Part shown: positions 21,441-32,968 of the stretch, piece after piece
Position numbering within the stretch: the first letter of the stretch is position 1
How the letters are laid out: every line of letters begins with the position of its first letter
Origin: Thereva unica
Taxonomy: Eukaryota; Arthropoda; Insecta; Diptera; Therevidae
Assembly: GCA_949987705.1 (NCBI GenBank)
Contig: CATLJY010000286.1
Location: 1-64,000, forward strand
Direction of reading: 5' to 3'
Length of the DNA stretch: 64,000 nt
Notes under the pieces: model-generated
Databases searched by the model: none
The model's input: only the letters and a program-made list of their open reading frames with translations
What the model was told of the DNA's origin: nothing
Position numbers and translations under genes: made by a program

Positions 21441-22490
21441 ATGGAATCGTCGCAAACAAGGACAAGTGGTGCCAGAGCAGCTCACCATACGGTCCTGCGA
21501 TGCACTTGGTCGCATTTACATCATCCAAACAACTCCGAATGCTTCCATCTACGTCTCTTATTGCATGAGGTGAGGGGCCCAACATCATTTATAGAGTTGA
21601 AAACAGTTGACGGAACAATTTGCGAAACCTTCAAAGAGTCTTGCCGTCTAAGAGGACTTCTTGAGGATGATAATCATTGGAACAAAGCGTTAGAAGAAGC
21701 AGCTTCATCTCGAGCTCCTAGGATTTTACGGAACCTGTTTGCCGTTATGCTACAAACATGCTCGGTGGTCGATCCACAACAGTTATGGCTGAATCACAGG
21801 GAGAGCCTGTCTGAAGACATCTTACACGAAACGCGCATACAGCAACAGGATATGTATTTGGATTACAGTTGCGACATCTTTAACAAAAATCTAATCTACA
21901 TTGAGGACAATATAATATTGTTAGGCGGAACAGATCTCAGAAGCCTTGGACTTCTACAACCTATTCGAAGACACGATTCAATTAGACCCAACGAAGAACT
22001 CTTGGAAACAAACTATGCCATAGATGTTTTAACCGCATACATAGAAGAAAATGAGCCCAAATTGGTCCCAGATCAAAAGGAAGCGTACGACAAAATTACA
22101 AGGGCAGTTTTTGATCGACAGGGTGGCATTTTCTTTTTGAATGCTCCTGATGGAACAGGGAAGACATTTCTTATCAATCTACTTTTGGCTAAAGTGCGAC
22201 AGACCAATGAAATTGCTGTGGCTGTTGCTTCTTCGGGCATTGCCGCAACTTTATTGACAGGAGGAAGAACGGCTCACTCTGCCTTCAAATTACCATTGAA
22301 TCTGGCAAGTGCTGAGACCGCTACATGCAAAATTTCGAAAAATTCCGGAAAGGCAAAGGTTCTTCGGAATTGCAAGCTCATTGTCTGGGATGAGTGTACT
22401 ATGTCGCACTTGATGTCACCTTGAGAGACTTGAGAGGTAAAGATGATATCTTGGGGGGAGTCACCTTGGTCTTGGCTGGAGATTTTTGAC
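21441..22490 (+). pseudogene. Helitron Pif1-like helicase, N-terminal half
   Basis: The Helitron-specific segment just upstream of the helicase is present (LRLLLHEVRGPTSF, LLEDDNHW). It is followed by a Pif1 helicase: Walker A in NAPDGTGKTFLINLLLAKVR (about 22140-22200), SSGIAATLLTGGRTAHSAFK, and Walker B-like LIVWDECTMSH (about 22380-22410). After 22424 the frame shifts, with DVTLRDLRGKDD and GGVTLVLAGDF plus a TGA up to the insertion at 22496. The Rep/HUH nuclease that lies upstream in full Helitrons is absent; a frameshift is also visible near 21520. It acts in rolling-circle transposition. The C-terminal half resumes at 24065. Confidence 0.85.
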
Positions 22491-22495
22491 AGACA

Positions 22496-24064
22496 TGTAA
22501 TGTGAACCTTCCGTTGGTTGCCCCGAAGAAGCCATCATCGGATCCACATACAACACAAATTTGCAAAATAAATTTCCAAAAAAAAAGTTATCCTTAAGGC
22601 GATACCCCGGGCCTCATTACAAGGGCTTGCTCGTCGGGGGGTCGTGGGGTAGTAAGATCCCGAGGTACACCTACCTGTACATCACCTTTTTACCTGTCCA
22701 TGAACGGCCCCACAAGGGCGAACGCCGAGTGCCTAGAAGAGTACCTGAAATAAACAAAGTACCGGGAGAGAAGAGTCGACCACCGCTATGCCATCGTTTA
22801 GGCAGTTAGCCTGTCATCCTAAAAGAAATTTTCTCCCAAAAGCAAAGTCAGCAGATTTAAGAACATACAGGCATGTAATCTTCTTACAAAAATATATAGA
22901 TATATTTAAATATTTAAAACACAAATAAACATAATGTTTAACTACAAAAGTTACCAACACAAAACAACATGAGACGGAATATTATTTTAAACAAAAATTC
23001 AATTCGGGTAAGGATACGCAATATTTTATACAAAAAAAAAGTAAACGAACAAGAAAATCGTCGCGCTGGCCAGTTCGAGGATCCTTTTGCTTTTACAGAT
23101 TATTCACAAAAACCAATTTTAAAAAAATCCAAATAATAAAAAAAATACCAATAGCTAAACATTAAAATTGTCACAATGTCTCAAAATTGACTATAATTAA
23201 ACATAAGACTACATGACTTCACAAAAATAGGCTGACTTCTGAGACTTCTTCTTAACGGGGTTCTTCACAAACCTTAACCACATAAATCGGCGGACTTCTG
23301 CGATATAATTCCCTAACTGGATTCTCGAAAGCCTTAATGCATTCCGGGCACCATCAACCGGAAATTCTTTCGCCTCCTCTTATTCGCGTTTAACTCAATA
23401 TACTAATTTACCTGATGTATAAATATCTTGTACCTCCCTCCTGCTACTTGGTTACCTAACCATATTATCGTAATTCCGGACACGCTGCAATCCCTTCTGC
23501 ATCCATTGTCTTGCTATTATATCCTTGGGGGCCAGCAAACATTCTTCTTATATAGTGAGCGAAATTCCCATAAGACCATGCCAATAAGTTATATTTGTCC
23601 AACACCAGGTTGAATTCACCTCCTTCCGAGGAAAACTGTTCCTTAAATTAACCAAATCTAACCGGCTCGGCTCGTGTTGATTTCACCGAGTTTACCGGCG
23701 TATAACAACGTTCGTTTTTTTATGTTATATTAACACTGGTCGGGTTATTCAACATTAGGATAAAAATTCCAACTGAAAGTCCAAAAAACCACGACGGTTA
23801 TGTAATTATTGCATTAAAATTATTGCAAAAAAACCGAACGACGAAAAAAACTGACTTTGGCCCAAAAAAATTCCGAACCTCGTTTCCAAACACCCACTAC
23901 AAATTCGCTGACTGACTCTCACTGACTAAAAACAATTTTCAATTTTTTTTCCTAATTTTTTTTCTCATGGCTTTCCCAAATTTTTCCAGTTTTTCCCAAG
24001 TGCATTTTTTTTAAAGTGTTTACCCCAAGGTAGTTATTCATAAAGGGATGGGCCTGCCGTTACA
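22496..24064 (+). mobile_element. 1569-bp LTR-like insertion in the Helitron helicase
   Basis: The insert begins TGTAATG and ends CGTTACA, i.e. TG..CA with a 5-bp inverted TGTAA/TTACA. It is flanked by the 4-bp repeat GACA (22492-22495 and 24065-24068). Excision with one GACA restores the helicase frame as Q-T-LPVLPRGT. There is no coding sequence. A TATAAATA box lies near 23419. It is best explained as a long solo LTR. The strand is uncertain. Confidence 0.75.
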
Positions 24065-24970
24065 GACACTTCCAGTTTTACCCCGTGGAACCAGAGCAGA
24101 TGAAATGCAGGCCTGTTTAAAATCTTCATACATTTGGAATTGCATTCATAAACTTGCATTATCAACAAACATGCGAGTTTATGTTAACGGTGATCCCTCT
24201 GCCCAGCAATTTGCAGACAATTTACTTCAACTAGGACATGGAGCCGTGCCGTCACATCCAGATGGATCTATAGAATTAGGACATATTGGAAGAATTGTGA
24301 AAACCCAACAAGAGCTCAAACATGCAGTGTTTCCAAATGTAGCAGAACACTTTACCAATCATGCTTGGCTGTGTGAAAGAGCAATTATTTCCCCAAGAAA
24401 CGAAGATGTCAACGCTATCAATAAACAACTTTTACAGGATTTACCCGGTGTAGTACAAATTTATAAATCTATAGATACTACATGTGTCACAGAGGAGGCT
24501 GTCAATTACCCAACTGAGTTTTTGAACACGTTAGAACCACCTGGAGTACCCTCTCATATTTTGGAGCTAAAGATTGGTGTACCAATTATGCTGCTTAGGA
24601 ATTTACACCCTCCTTCACTATGCAATGGTACGCGACTCTCTGTTAAAAACTAATGCCAAACATTATTGAAGCCACTATTATGACTGGACAAGCCGCCGGC
24701 GAAGATGTATTCATTCCTAGAATCCCAATTATACCTACAGACATTCCTTTTCAGTTTAAATTTCTTCAGTTCCCTGTGCGTCTGAGTTTCGCCATGAGCA
24801 TCAACAAGTCACAAGGGCAATCACTGAAAATTGTTGGGCTCGATCTGGTAAGGCCATGTTTCTCCCACGGACAGCTGTATGTGGGTTGTTCAGGAGTGTT
24901 TCCGAAAATCTTCATATCTTAGCTCCAAATGCCAGAACATTAAATATAGTTTATCCTGAAGCTCTTTGAA
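24065..24970 (+). pseudogene. Helitron Pif1-like helicase, C-terminal half
   Basis: Continues from 22495 in phase. It shows GTRADEMQACLKSSYIWN, RVYVNGDPSAQQFADNLL, LCERAIISPRNEDVNAIN, IGVPIMLLRNLHPPSLCNG, one in-frame TAA at 24650-24652, [21 protein letters not shown] motif (helicase motif V/VI region), [12 protein letters not shown], then a one-base frameshift into LHILAPNAR and VVYPEAL-like terminus (stop about 24967). Helitron helicases normally end in this way. It is dead through a stop, a frameshift and the LTR insert. Confidence 0.85.
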
Positions 24971-25133
24971 AAATACCGTAACACCTGTTCCATGTCTAAT
25001 TATATAGTGCCTTTTATTATTATTTTTATTATATTAGTGTTAGTAGTATCGCCTCGCTAAAACATAACACACACATTTTTAATGTTGCCGATATTCGTCT
25101 CAAGCCGAAATTTAAAAAACAGAGAGGACATGT

Positions 25134-25537
25134 CGTCGGTGCGCAAGAAAAGTGACACATCTCAAAAATCTTTATTTTTCAGGGGAACGATTTTAATTTT
25201 TTATGCAATTTTCCAGTTGTCTTTGATTGTAATGGTTATTAAATTCTACAGGCATTAAGGAATTGTGATTTTGACAAAGTTAATAAGGCCACCCTTAGTT
25301 TTATACAACCCTTGTTTGAGTTATGACACTTTTCTTGTATTTTTAACTAAGTTTAACTAATTGTGTGTTATGTCCCGCGCAAAACCAAAACGACAATAGA
25401 GCCCTCCAGCGAGCATTTTTTGAGCTATCTTTATGACGATTTTTCTGATAAAAGTTGCTCATTTTTATACTATTATTATACTATTTAACTCAAAAAACAC
25501 GATTTTTGAGATGTGTCACTTTTCTTGCGCACCGACG
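25134..25537. mobile_element. Non-autonomous DNA transposon (MITE), perfect 37-bp TIRs
   Basis: CGTCGGTGCGCAAGAAAAGT... at 25134-25170 is repeated inverted at 25501-25537 with all 37 positions matching. Flanking ATGT occurs on both sides (25130-25133 and 25538-25541), a possible 4-bp target duplication. There is no coding capacity in 404 bp. I cannot assign the superfamily. Confidence 0.85.
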
Positions 25538-25541
25538 ATGT

Positions 25542-25882
25542 GTGCGCAATGTATTTATTAAATTTTTTTAGGGCCACCAAATTGTAAATTTTGGTGGTGC
25601 CATATTTCCAAAATTGATGACCTTTTTGTCGTTTTTTTGGGGAAAAACAATTTGGAGAGCGCCATGACCGAAGCTCTAATCTCCTGGCATAACAAAAACT
25701 ACGCGGATGAGTCTGAATATTTTTGGCTAGGTGTCTATAGTGCACGTAGTAGAAAATTTCTATCATCGAATCTTAACATATTTAAATTTTAATAGGTTTT
25801 GTAAATTGTTTTTTTTTTCATTATACCTTTTTCCCGGACTGGGCACACATAATTTTTTTTATTAAAAGGCGTTGCAACGCAC
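25542..25882. other. Gene-free interval with two hairpins
   Basis: GGCCACCAAA and TTTGGTGGTGCC form a hairpin at about 25572-25598. At 25869-25880 the perfect palindrome GCGTTGCAACGC sits directly before the gypsy LTR, resembling the 3' terminal hairpin of a Helitron. No gene. Confidence 0.5.
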
Positions 25883-26199
25883 GGATCATATCCCACGGTA
25901 CTCCAGTAACCTTGAATTAGATTCTTTTTCATTAGAATCATATTTGCTTTGTCCCCACAGCTGCAAGACAGACTTACAACATGATGCCGGGAATTTATAA
26001 AGAACAACAACCTTGTTTTCCCACAGGAAAGATTCTCTTTATGCTTATCTTTGCCTTAGTCTTAAGACTATTTGAACTTTTGATTTAAGATTTAGTTTTA
26101 GTTTCGGTTTGTATTTAATTGAGAATAAACGTTTAAAATCGTCGAGGAGCTTATTTAATTTAATATTTTTTTTTGGTTTCCTAACAGAAAATATAGTTA
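25883..26199 (+). repeat. 5' LTR of the errantivirus-type element
   Basis: Matches 32931-33247 along its length, starting GGATCATATCCC and ending ATATAGTTA. It contains a TTTATAAAG box and a GAGAATAAACG poly(A)-type signal. Confidence 0.88.
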
Positions 26200-26201
26200 A
26201 A

Positions 26202-26219
26202 TGGCGCAGTCGGTAGGAT
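26202..26219 (+). other. Primer-binding site (tRNA-Ser type)
   Basis: TGGCGCAGTCGGTAGGAT lies two bases inside the 5' LTR. From memory this is the site used by 17.6/297-group elements; not checked against a tRNA here. Confidence 0.75.
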
Positions 26220-26521
26220 GCCGACTCTGTGAAAGAAATTTTTTTAAAAAGTGAATATAATTATATATAGTTTAAATATACATTATTCATATTAATAATT
26301 TAATCACGGAGTGAATATCAATTCTTAATCGGTGTCCGAAACAAAAAAAATAATTAATTAGTTATTGTGTATAAGGAAACTAATTGGCAAAATAAAAGAA
26401 AGAAAAAGTTTTTTGTTAAATTGTAATAGTGAGCACAAAAACAGAAAAATAAAATAATAGAATTAAAGTAAATAAATTTTATGAAAAATAAAGATTAGAA
26501 AAAGTGCAACATAAATTCAAT

Positions 26522-27420
26522 ATGGCGCTAACATCAATAACACTAAAAGATACATATGGTGGCGGAAGCAAGGGCCGTTCCTCCATTTACAGGAAAAAGT
26601 ACTTATGCCCTTACATCTTTCATTTATGAAGTGGAAACTCTAACTGGAATGGTTCAAGATCCAGATGGGAAGACTTACCTCTATAGAATCCTGCTAACAA
26701 AGGTACAAGGAGCAGCCGCTACAGCCGTCAGGAGAATATTAGAACCAACGTGGGAACAAATCAAGGCTCAATTAATTAAATCTTTTGGAGTACCCGAGGA
26801 CTATTTGCAACTAATGGATCAAGCAGATAATATTCAATTTAGAAATGTAAGTGCTTTATACAGTCACCTTAGCAACATATTAGATAAATTAAACTTAAAA
26901 TATTCGTTAGATATTGAAAAACCTGGTGATTTTAGGCCAGATTTTAACGAAAAAGTATTTTAGAAAAGTTTTTGAATAAAATTGATAGACCTGATGCGAT
27001 GTACATCAGGACAAAAAATGTCGTTAATTAAGAAGAAGCTTATCAAGCCCTTTTAAAAACAGGACTTGTAAATAAAAGTTCACATACAATTGATAGAATT
27101 AGCAAAAATAAAGAAGAATTTAAAAACTCAAACAATTTTCGTCATCGTAATAATTTCAACAGTAACACAAGACCAAACCATTTCCGAGGATATAATTTCC
27201 CTAATAATTATAATGAAAATTCCGGTAATTACCGAAATAATAACTGATATAATAATAATAGAAATTTTCAAAGTTTTTCACATAACTTTAGAAGAAATAA
27301 CAATTATTCGGGCCAACATTCAAACCAAAGACAACATAGGCAACCTAATTTTAATAGGAACTTACCCGAACCAATGGAAGTCGATTCTTCCGAAAATTTT
27401 CATTTAACGCCTCAGACACG
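26522..27420 (+). pseudogene. Errantivirus-type gag, decayed
   Basis: The ATG at 26522 opens MALTSITLKD and is thrown out of frame by about 26560. The structural domain then reads AVPPFTGKSTYALTSFIYEV, TKVQGAAATAVRRILEPTWE and IKAQLIKSFGVPEDY (to 26963), with a stop at 26961. Beyond it a basic, Asn/Arg-rich tail (FRHRNNFNSNTRPNHFRGY, one TGA near 27248) ends with PEPMEVDSS, the usual low-complexity end of these Gag proteins. The role would be particle assembly and RNA binding. At least two frameshifts and three stops are present. No CCHC knuckle is seen, as is common in this group. Confidence 0.8.
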
Positions 27421-28829
27421 AAACTACCCTTAATAACTGTAACCGTTGACAATAAAAAATAGGCTGTTTAGTAGATACCGGTGCAGGTACTTCAGTTATC
27501 GATAAAAATATATTTCCTAAAAGTAGATACACAAAACTTAAAAGACCAATCGAGGTAAATACATTAACAGGTAGGGAAACTATTCGAGATGAAGTTATTG
27601 CTAATTTACCCATAGAATTTAGAGAAAAAGCAACGATGTCGTGGAAAACCATGCATCTGTCAAACAAAACTATCCAAGCTCTGCTTGGCATGAACATTCT
27701 CAAGCCCCTTGGCACAAAAATCGATTTGCTTAACAATCAAATCGAAATAAATATCAAGGTAATAAAATTCAAAAATTCTTGTCCCTATAACGAAATCTAC
27801 CAACTAGAAGCAATCGATATGAATTACTCTGACATTATTCAAAGATTAAAAACAGATCATTTAAACGTGGAAGAGTTAAAATATCTAAAGCAACTATTAT
27901 ATAAAAGTGAAGACCTTTTCTACAGGGAAGGGGATAGACTAACGAATGTCAATGCAATTAAGCACCAAATTATCACAAAAGATTCTCGTCCCATTTACAG
28001 TAAAGCCTATAGATTCCCGAAAGTTCACGAAGAAGAACTTAACAAACAAGTTAACGAAATGCTTCAACAAAATATTATTCAACCCTCCAGTAGTCCTTAC
28101 AACAGTCCTGTCTGGATTGTTGATAAAAAAGCCGACAATAGTGGAAAGTGGAGAATAGTTATAGATTACAGGAAACTGAATGATGTAACTATTGACGATA
28201 AATTTCCGATCCCAAATATAGAATCAAACTTCGACAAGCTTGGTAGGGCTCAGTACTTTACCGCCCTTGATTTAGCCAAGGGATTTCACCAAATCCTCGT
28301 TGACGAAAAAGACCGACGTAAAACGGCATTTTCCACACCACATGGGCATTTCAAATGCCTCCGAATGCCTTTCGGGTTAAAAAACCCCCCAGCCTCCTTC
28401 CAAAGAATGAAACAAAACTTGTGTCGTTTATCTCGACGGCATCCTTATTTTCTCAACCTCCTTTCAAGAGCATATAAACTCCATTAATGAAATCTTTGAA
28501 AAGCTTAGAAAATACAACCTAAAGATACAAGTTGATAAATGCCACTTCTTTGGTAAACAAACTGAATATTTGGGGCATATCCTTACTAATGAAGGAATAA
28601 AACCTAATAATAAGAAAGTGGAAGCAATTAAAAACCTAAAATTCCCCACAACACGGAAGCAAATCAAAAGCTTTCTAGGAATTATGGGTTATTATAGGAA
28701 GTTCATCAGAGACTACGCAAAAGTAGCTCAACCGATGACAAAATTCCTTAAGAAAGATAGCAAGATTAATGTAAACGATCCTTCTTTCCAAGAATCTTTT
28801 CAAAAGTTGAAAAATCTTATTACCAATTA

Positions 28830-29183
28830 AGGCTCGCGCACATTAGGGCGGGCCGCACCGCACCGCATTGCATAACAAAAATCCTCCTACATCAATTTCG
28901 AACATTTTACATGAACTATCGCACACTACAGGCAGGCCGCACCGGGCCGCATCGCAGCGCACTGGCGGATCGCTTGCTAGGCGTATTTTTGCGGCGATGT
29001 TATGTGTTGTGATGCGGCCCGCCTCAGTGTGCGTTGGAAATCGCAGTTATCGGACGTTGTTGCTCGCGATTTTACTTTAATTATTGCTTTGCGGCGCGGC
29101 CCGCTGCGACTCCTTATGTGCTTTGGCGCAATTTTGCAATGCGATGCGCTGCGGCCTGTCGCGGCTGTAGTATGCGCGAGGCT
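28830..29183. mobile_element. PIF/Harbinger-type MITE in gypsy pol
   Basis: Ends AGGCTCGCGCACATTA and (inverted) AGCCTCGCGCATACTA. It is flanked by TTA (28827-28829, 29184-29186). Removing it with one TTA restores the pol frame (LITN-YPTPKYPDF). The interior is strikingly GC-rich in repeated GGGCCGCACCG/GCGGCCCGC motifs, unlike the AT-rich host element. The 3-bp TTA target site fits PIF/Harbinger. Confidence 0.8.
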
Positions 29184-29992
29184 TTACCCGACACCTAAAT
29201 ATCCAGATTTCAAGAAAAGATTTGTCCTTACTACCGATGCATCCAATCTAGCGATCGGCGCTGTACTCTCGCAAGACAATCATCCTATATCATATGCAAG
29301 CCGTACTCTTAATGATCATGAAACAAAATACTCAGCTATAGAAAAAGAGCTGTTGGCCAATATTTGGGCTACTAAGTATTTTAGGCCATATCTGTGTGGT
29401 ACCAAATTTACCATTCGAACGGACCACCAGCCCTTGACTTGGTTGCATTCATTAAAAGAACCCAATTCGAAATTACAACGGTGGCGTATAAGGCTAAACG
29501 AATATGACTTTGACATAGAATATGTTAAAGGAAAAGACAATAAGGTAGCGGATTTCTTAAGCCGCATTAATGTCGATAATAATGAAATAAATATTTTAGA
29601 AGAAAGAGAAAATAATGATAACTCTGACCAAACTACGATCCATAGTGGAATTGAAAATTTGAACGACCACATTCCGATCGCAGAAACAATCGTAAACAAA
29701 TATTTTACACAAATTTATTTAGTAAAAGAAAAAGAAAGGGAAATGATTATTAAATACACAAAATATAGGCGTATATATATTACAGAAATTGAGCTATAAT
29801 ATAGCAATTACTTAAACGATGTACTTAGAATGTTTATAAGAAAAGGTAAAACCGAAATTTACTCAGAACTTGAGGAGTCAAAATTTAATATCCTCCAGCA
29901 GAAATTACTTGAATTATTCTCCAATGAACGTAAAATAAAATTTATTAAATGCACAAAGTTTGCCGTAGATTTAGAAAATGAAGACGAAGCAT

Positions 29993-30460
29993 TTTTTTTT
30001 TTTTTTTTTTATGTGAAAGACTAGAGTCACAGGAAACGCCCTTTATACTGGTCGACAATCTATTTTCTTCATATAGAGTGCAATGTCGAACAGCAGCTCT
30101 AGTCGGGGAAGAAAGGAACTGTTACAACCTACCAGCGATATTTTGCAGTCCACCTACTCCCAACCAGTACTGGCGACTTTGTCATCGGGGCATCGAGAAA
30201 CAACTCGCTGGAGTGTTATGCCTCCTGAAGCGAGTTGAATCTCATCAACCAACCGATGACATGCGCTTTGGTGAAGCGGGGAAGGGCTAAGGAAGGCTAT
30301 GACAGAAGGAATCAGGAATGTAAAGAGGGAAGAAGAAAGAAGGAAAGTTATGTAGGTGGGAAAGTGGAAAAGGCGAAGGACCGTGGGGCTGGCCGGGATT
30401 CGAACCCGGGACCCCTGGGATAGTAGCCAGACGCCTTACTCCCTAGGCTACCGAGGCCCC
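29993..30460 (-). mobile_element. tRNA-derived SINE in gypsy pol
   Basis: On the minus strand it starts GGGGCCTCGGTAGCCTAGGG, with an A box (30439-30450) and B box GGTTCGAATCCC (30395-30406), the internal RNA polymerase III promoter. It has a tRNA-like head of about 75 nt and ends in an 18-base poly(A) (29993-30010). Target repeats GAAGCAT (29986-29992) and GAGGCAT (30461-30467) flank it with one mismatch. Excision restores the integrase frame (EDEAYKLIEEIH). The tRNA-like head has imperfect stems, so it is not a functional tRNA gene. Confidence 0.9.
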
Positions 30461-31403
30461 GAGGCATATAAACTAATTGAGGAAATACACAAAGCCACCA
30501 ATCATAGAAGTATTGTAGAGAAGTATATGGAAATCAGGAATATACACTTTTACCCTAAGATAAAATAATTAGTACACAAGTATATTAAAACTGTGAGGTC
30601 TGCAATCTATCAAAATACGATAGGAAACCCATCCAACACAAATTCGAAATTAGTGAAACCCCTAGTGAACCAAATGAAATCATACATGCAGATTTGTTCT
30701 ATTGTCACAAATTACAATTTTTAACTGTTATAGATAAGTTTACCAAACATTTAATGATCCAAAAGTTAAATAATCGAAATTCAATTACGATTATAGAATT
30801 ATTCAGAAATAGATTTGCCATCTTCGGCAAACCCAAAAAAATAGTAGGTACTTGATAACGAATTTAACAACATAAATACTAAACATTTCTTGAGACAAGA
30901 AAATATTCAGGTCCATTTTACTTTACCGCGATCTCACACAGGTAATGCAGACATAGAGAGAGCTCACGGAACGATTAAAGAACATTTAAGGACTTTAGAG
31001 ATAGAAAACAGAGATCTTAATGCAATAGAAAAGGTACTTCTGGCAACCGAAAAGTACAATAGTTCTATTCACTCAACTACTCAGGAAAAACCTTTAGATT
31101 TTATTAATAATAGAGTAGGAAGTTTAGACAAAGTAAAACAGCTAATGTTAAATAAATAACTTAAGACTATAGAAACCTTAAATAAAAATAGGCAAGACAT
31201 TCAAGTAGAAAACAACAAAGAAAATTTCGTTAAAAATCCCGAGACAGATAGACATAAGCATAGACCTAGGTATGTTAAAATAAAAACCAGAGTAATAAAT
31301 AATAAGCTTTTAGATAACTGTAGTAGAAACGGTCATGTTAGTAGGATTAAACGAAAATATAAATATTTTACAGGCGAACAAAACTCAGAATTTGATCTAC
31401 ATA

Positions 31404-32968
31404 ACAAGGATGATGAAGTATTCATTTAACTACTCACTTAGGAAGCTCTTAACTCTTCTTATATCAATGTCGCTCATCTCTCAAGCAAATGCCGCAATCA
31501 GTATAGAAAAGTTAGAGACGCAAGCAGGATATAAAGCAATTAAGTTAAGTGAAATTCCCATGATAGAAAATTATACTAACATTTTACCTATAATCGAAGT
31601 CGACAAGTTTCAGTCTGCTCTAGCTAGCATAGAATATGACATGAAGTTAATTTTCTCGCTTCCGCATGATAAATCAATAATTGATCAACTAAAAATACAT
31701 ATAAACAGAATTAAACACAACTTAGATACCATTGTCCCACATCGTCACAAAAGAGGTTTAATAAATCTTGGAGGTAAGGCATTTAATTGGCTGTTTGGAA
31801 CAATGGATAACGACGACCGTTTATGTATCGAAGAACAAATTAAAACCCTAAATTTTAACAATCATAACTTATTACAAACTTTAACAGACAAATTAAGATC
31901 AACACTGACTTACAGGACAACTTAAATACACTACAAAACAGAATAAATGAAAACCTAAAGCTCATGAAAAACTCCATTGTAAGTTCAAATGCCTCCATGC
32001 ACAAAGAATTAAATCAAATACATTTCTTACCAGTCTTAAGCAACCTTCAACTACTCGACTCACAAATTGACAAAATCCAAGAAAATATAGTTTTCGCAAA
32101 ATATAACGTCATGAGTAGATCTACTATATTAACAGCCGAAGAAATTGAAGCTTACGACGTAGACATTTTCAAGTTTAAAGAAATCAAATATTCCTTGTTA
32201 CGAGCCCCGGAAAAATTTATTCTTATCATCTCAATTCCAAACACAACACCAGACTTGGCTAACAAATTCAAACTTATTTCGGTACCTAATTTAAATAAGG
32301 AAGAAGTGATTTTACCTGACGAAAATATACTAACTTTTAGAAATCAAGTGTATGTGGACAATGATAATAAATATATAAAAGAATTAAAAGAAGCTAATAA
32401 ATGTACAAAAAGTATAATGAATAAAAATTATGAACATTGCAAGAAAATAAAAAGTAGCGATTACAAAATTGTAGAAATTAATCCAACTATGTAAATAATA
32501 AAAAACGCAAGAAATTCCAGTTTAATCGATTGTAATAATATAAGTCACACTATAAATAACAACTACATTATAAATTTCTCAAATTGCACCCTAATGATAG
32601 ATAACGTAAAATTTTCTAATAAAAAAAGCAATTTATATAAGAATATTATTATACCTAATTACGCAAGTCCAGAAAATGTCGAATCTGTAATAAATCTAAA
32701 TGAAATACATCTTAAACAAATAAACAACATAGAAGAAATCAAGGAAGTAGGAATAAATTTAAAATCAAACTCTTTCATATTTTACTCAACAATAACTTTT
32801 GTAGTAAGTTCTATCATTGTCATAATTTTATACTTAATAAAAATAAATAAGAGGGAAAACCAAGTTGTTGAAAATAAAAATAAAGTCGATAAAAATATTA
32901 CTCAGGAGAGTAACAATCTTAACGATGGGGGGATCATATCCCACGGTACTCCACTAACCTTGAATTAG
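31404..32968 (+). pseudogene. Errantivirus-type envelope gene, decayed
   Basis: An envelope-like frame overlapping the end of pol. It begins with a hydrophobic signal-like segment ending in a small-residue site (LISMSLISQANA). About 110 residues in, a furin-type basic site (RHKR) is followed by a Gly-rich hydrophobic segment, as in gypsy Env and baculovirus F-type fusion proteins. A second frame from about 31922 carries the ectodomain (to a stop at 32492), and a third segment in the same frame (32594-32968) has a clear membrane anchor (about 32775-32845) and a Lys/Asn-rich tail. One frameshift near 31905-31925 and one stop at 32492 break it. It would mediate cell-to-cell spread in an intact element; this copy cannot. 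Confidence 0.82.

Larger units (their letters stand above)
27424..31430 (+). pseudogene. Errantivirus-type pol (PR-RT-RNase H-IN), decayed
   Basis: The protease motif LVDTGAGTSVID (about 27470) follows a TAG. The RT runs from 27636 with KWRIVIDYRKLNDVT, TALDLAKGFHQI (catalytic Asp) and MPFGLKNPPASFQRM. Then comes a short deletion and frameshift, and the catalytic box reads YLDG (28435-28440) instead of YLDD. RNase H follows the MITE: FVLTTDASNLAIGAVLSQ and KVADFLSR (29220-29560). Integrase follows: zinc-binding region split by the SINE, CEVCNLSKYDRK, HADLF (D, about 30691), DNEFNN (D, about 30858), GNADIERAHGT (E, about 30955), and a basic C-terminus running to the env region. Several stops occur. 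Enzymatically dead by both the RT change and the stops. Confidence 0.85.

Noticed and set aside
30385..30460. A tRNA gene on the minus strand
   Set aside because: The A and B boxes are present, but acceptor and anticodon stems pair poorly, and it is followed by a body and poly(A) with target duplications. It is the head of a SINE.
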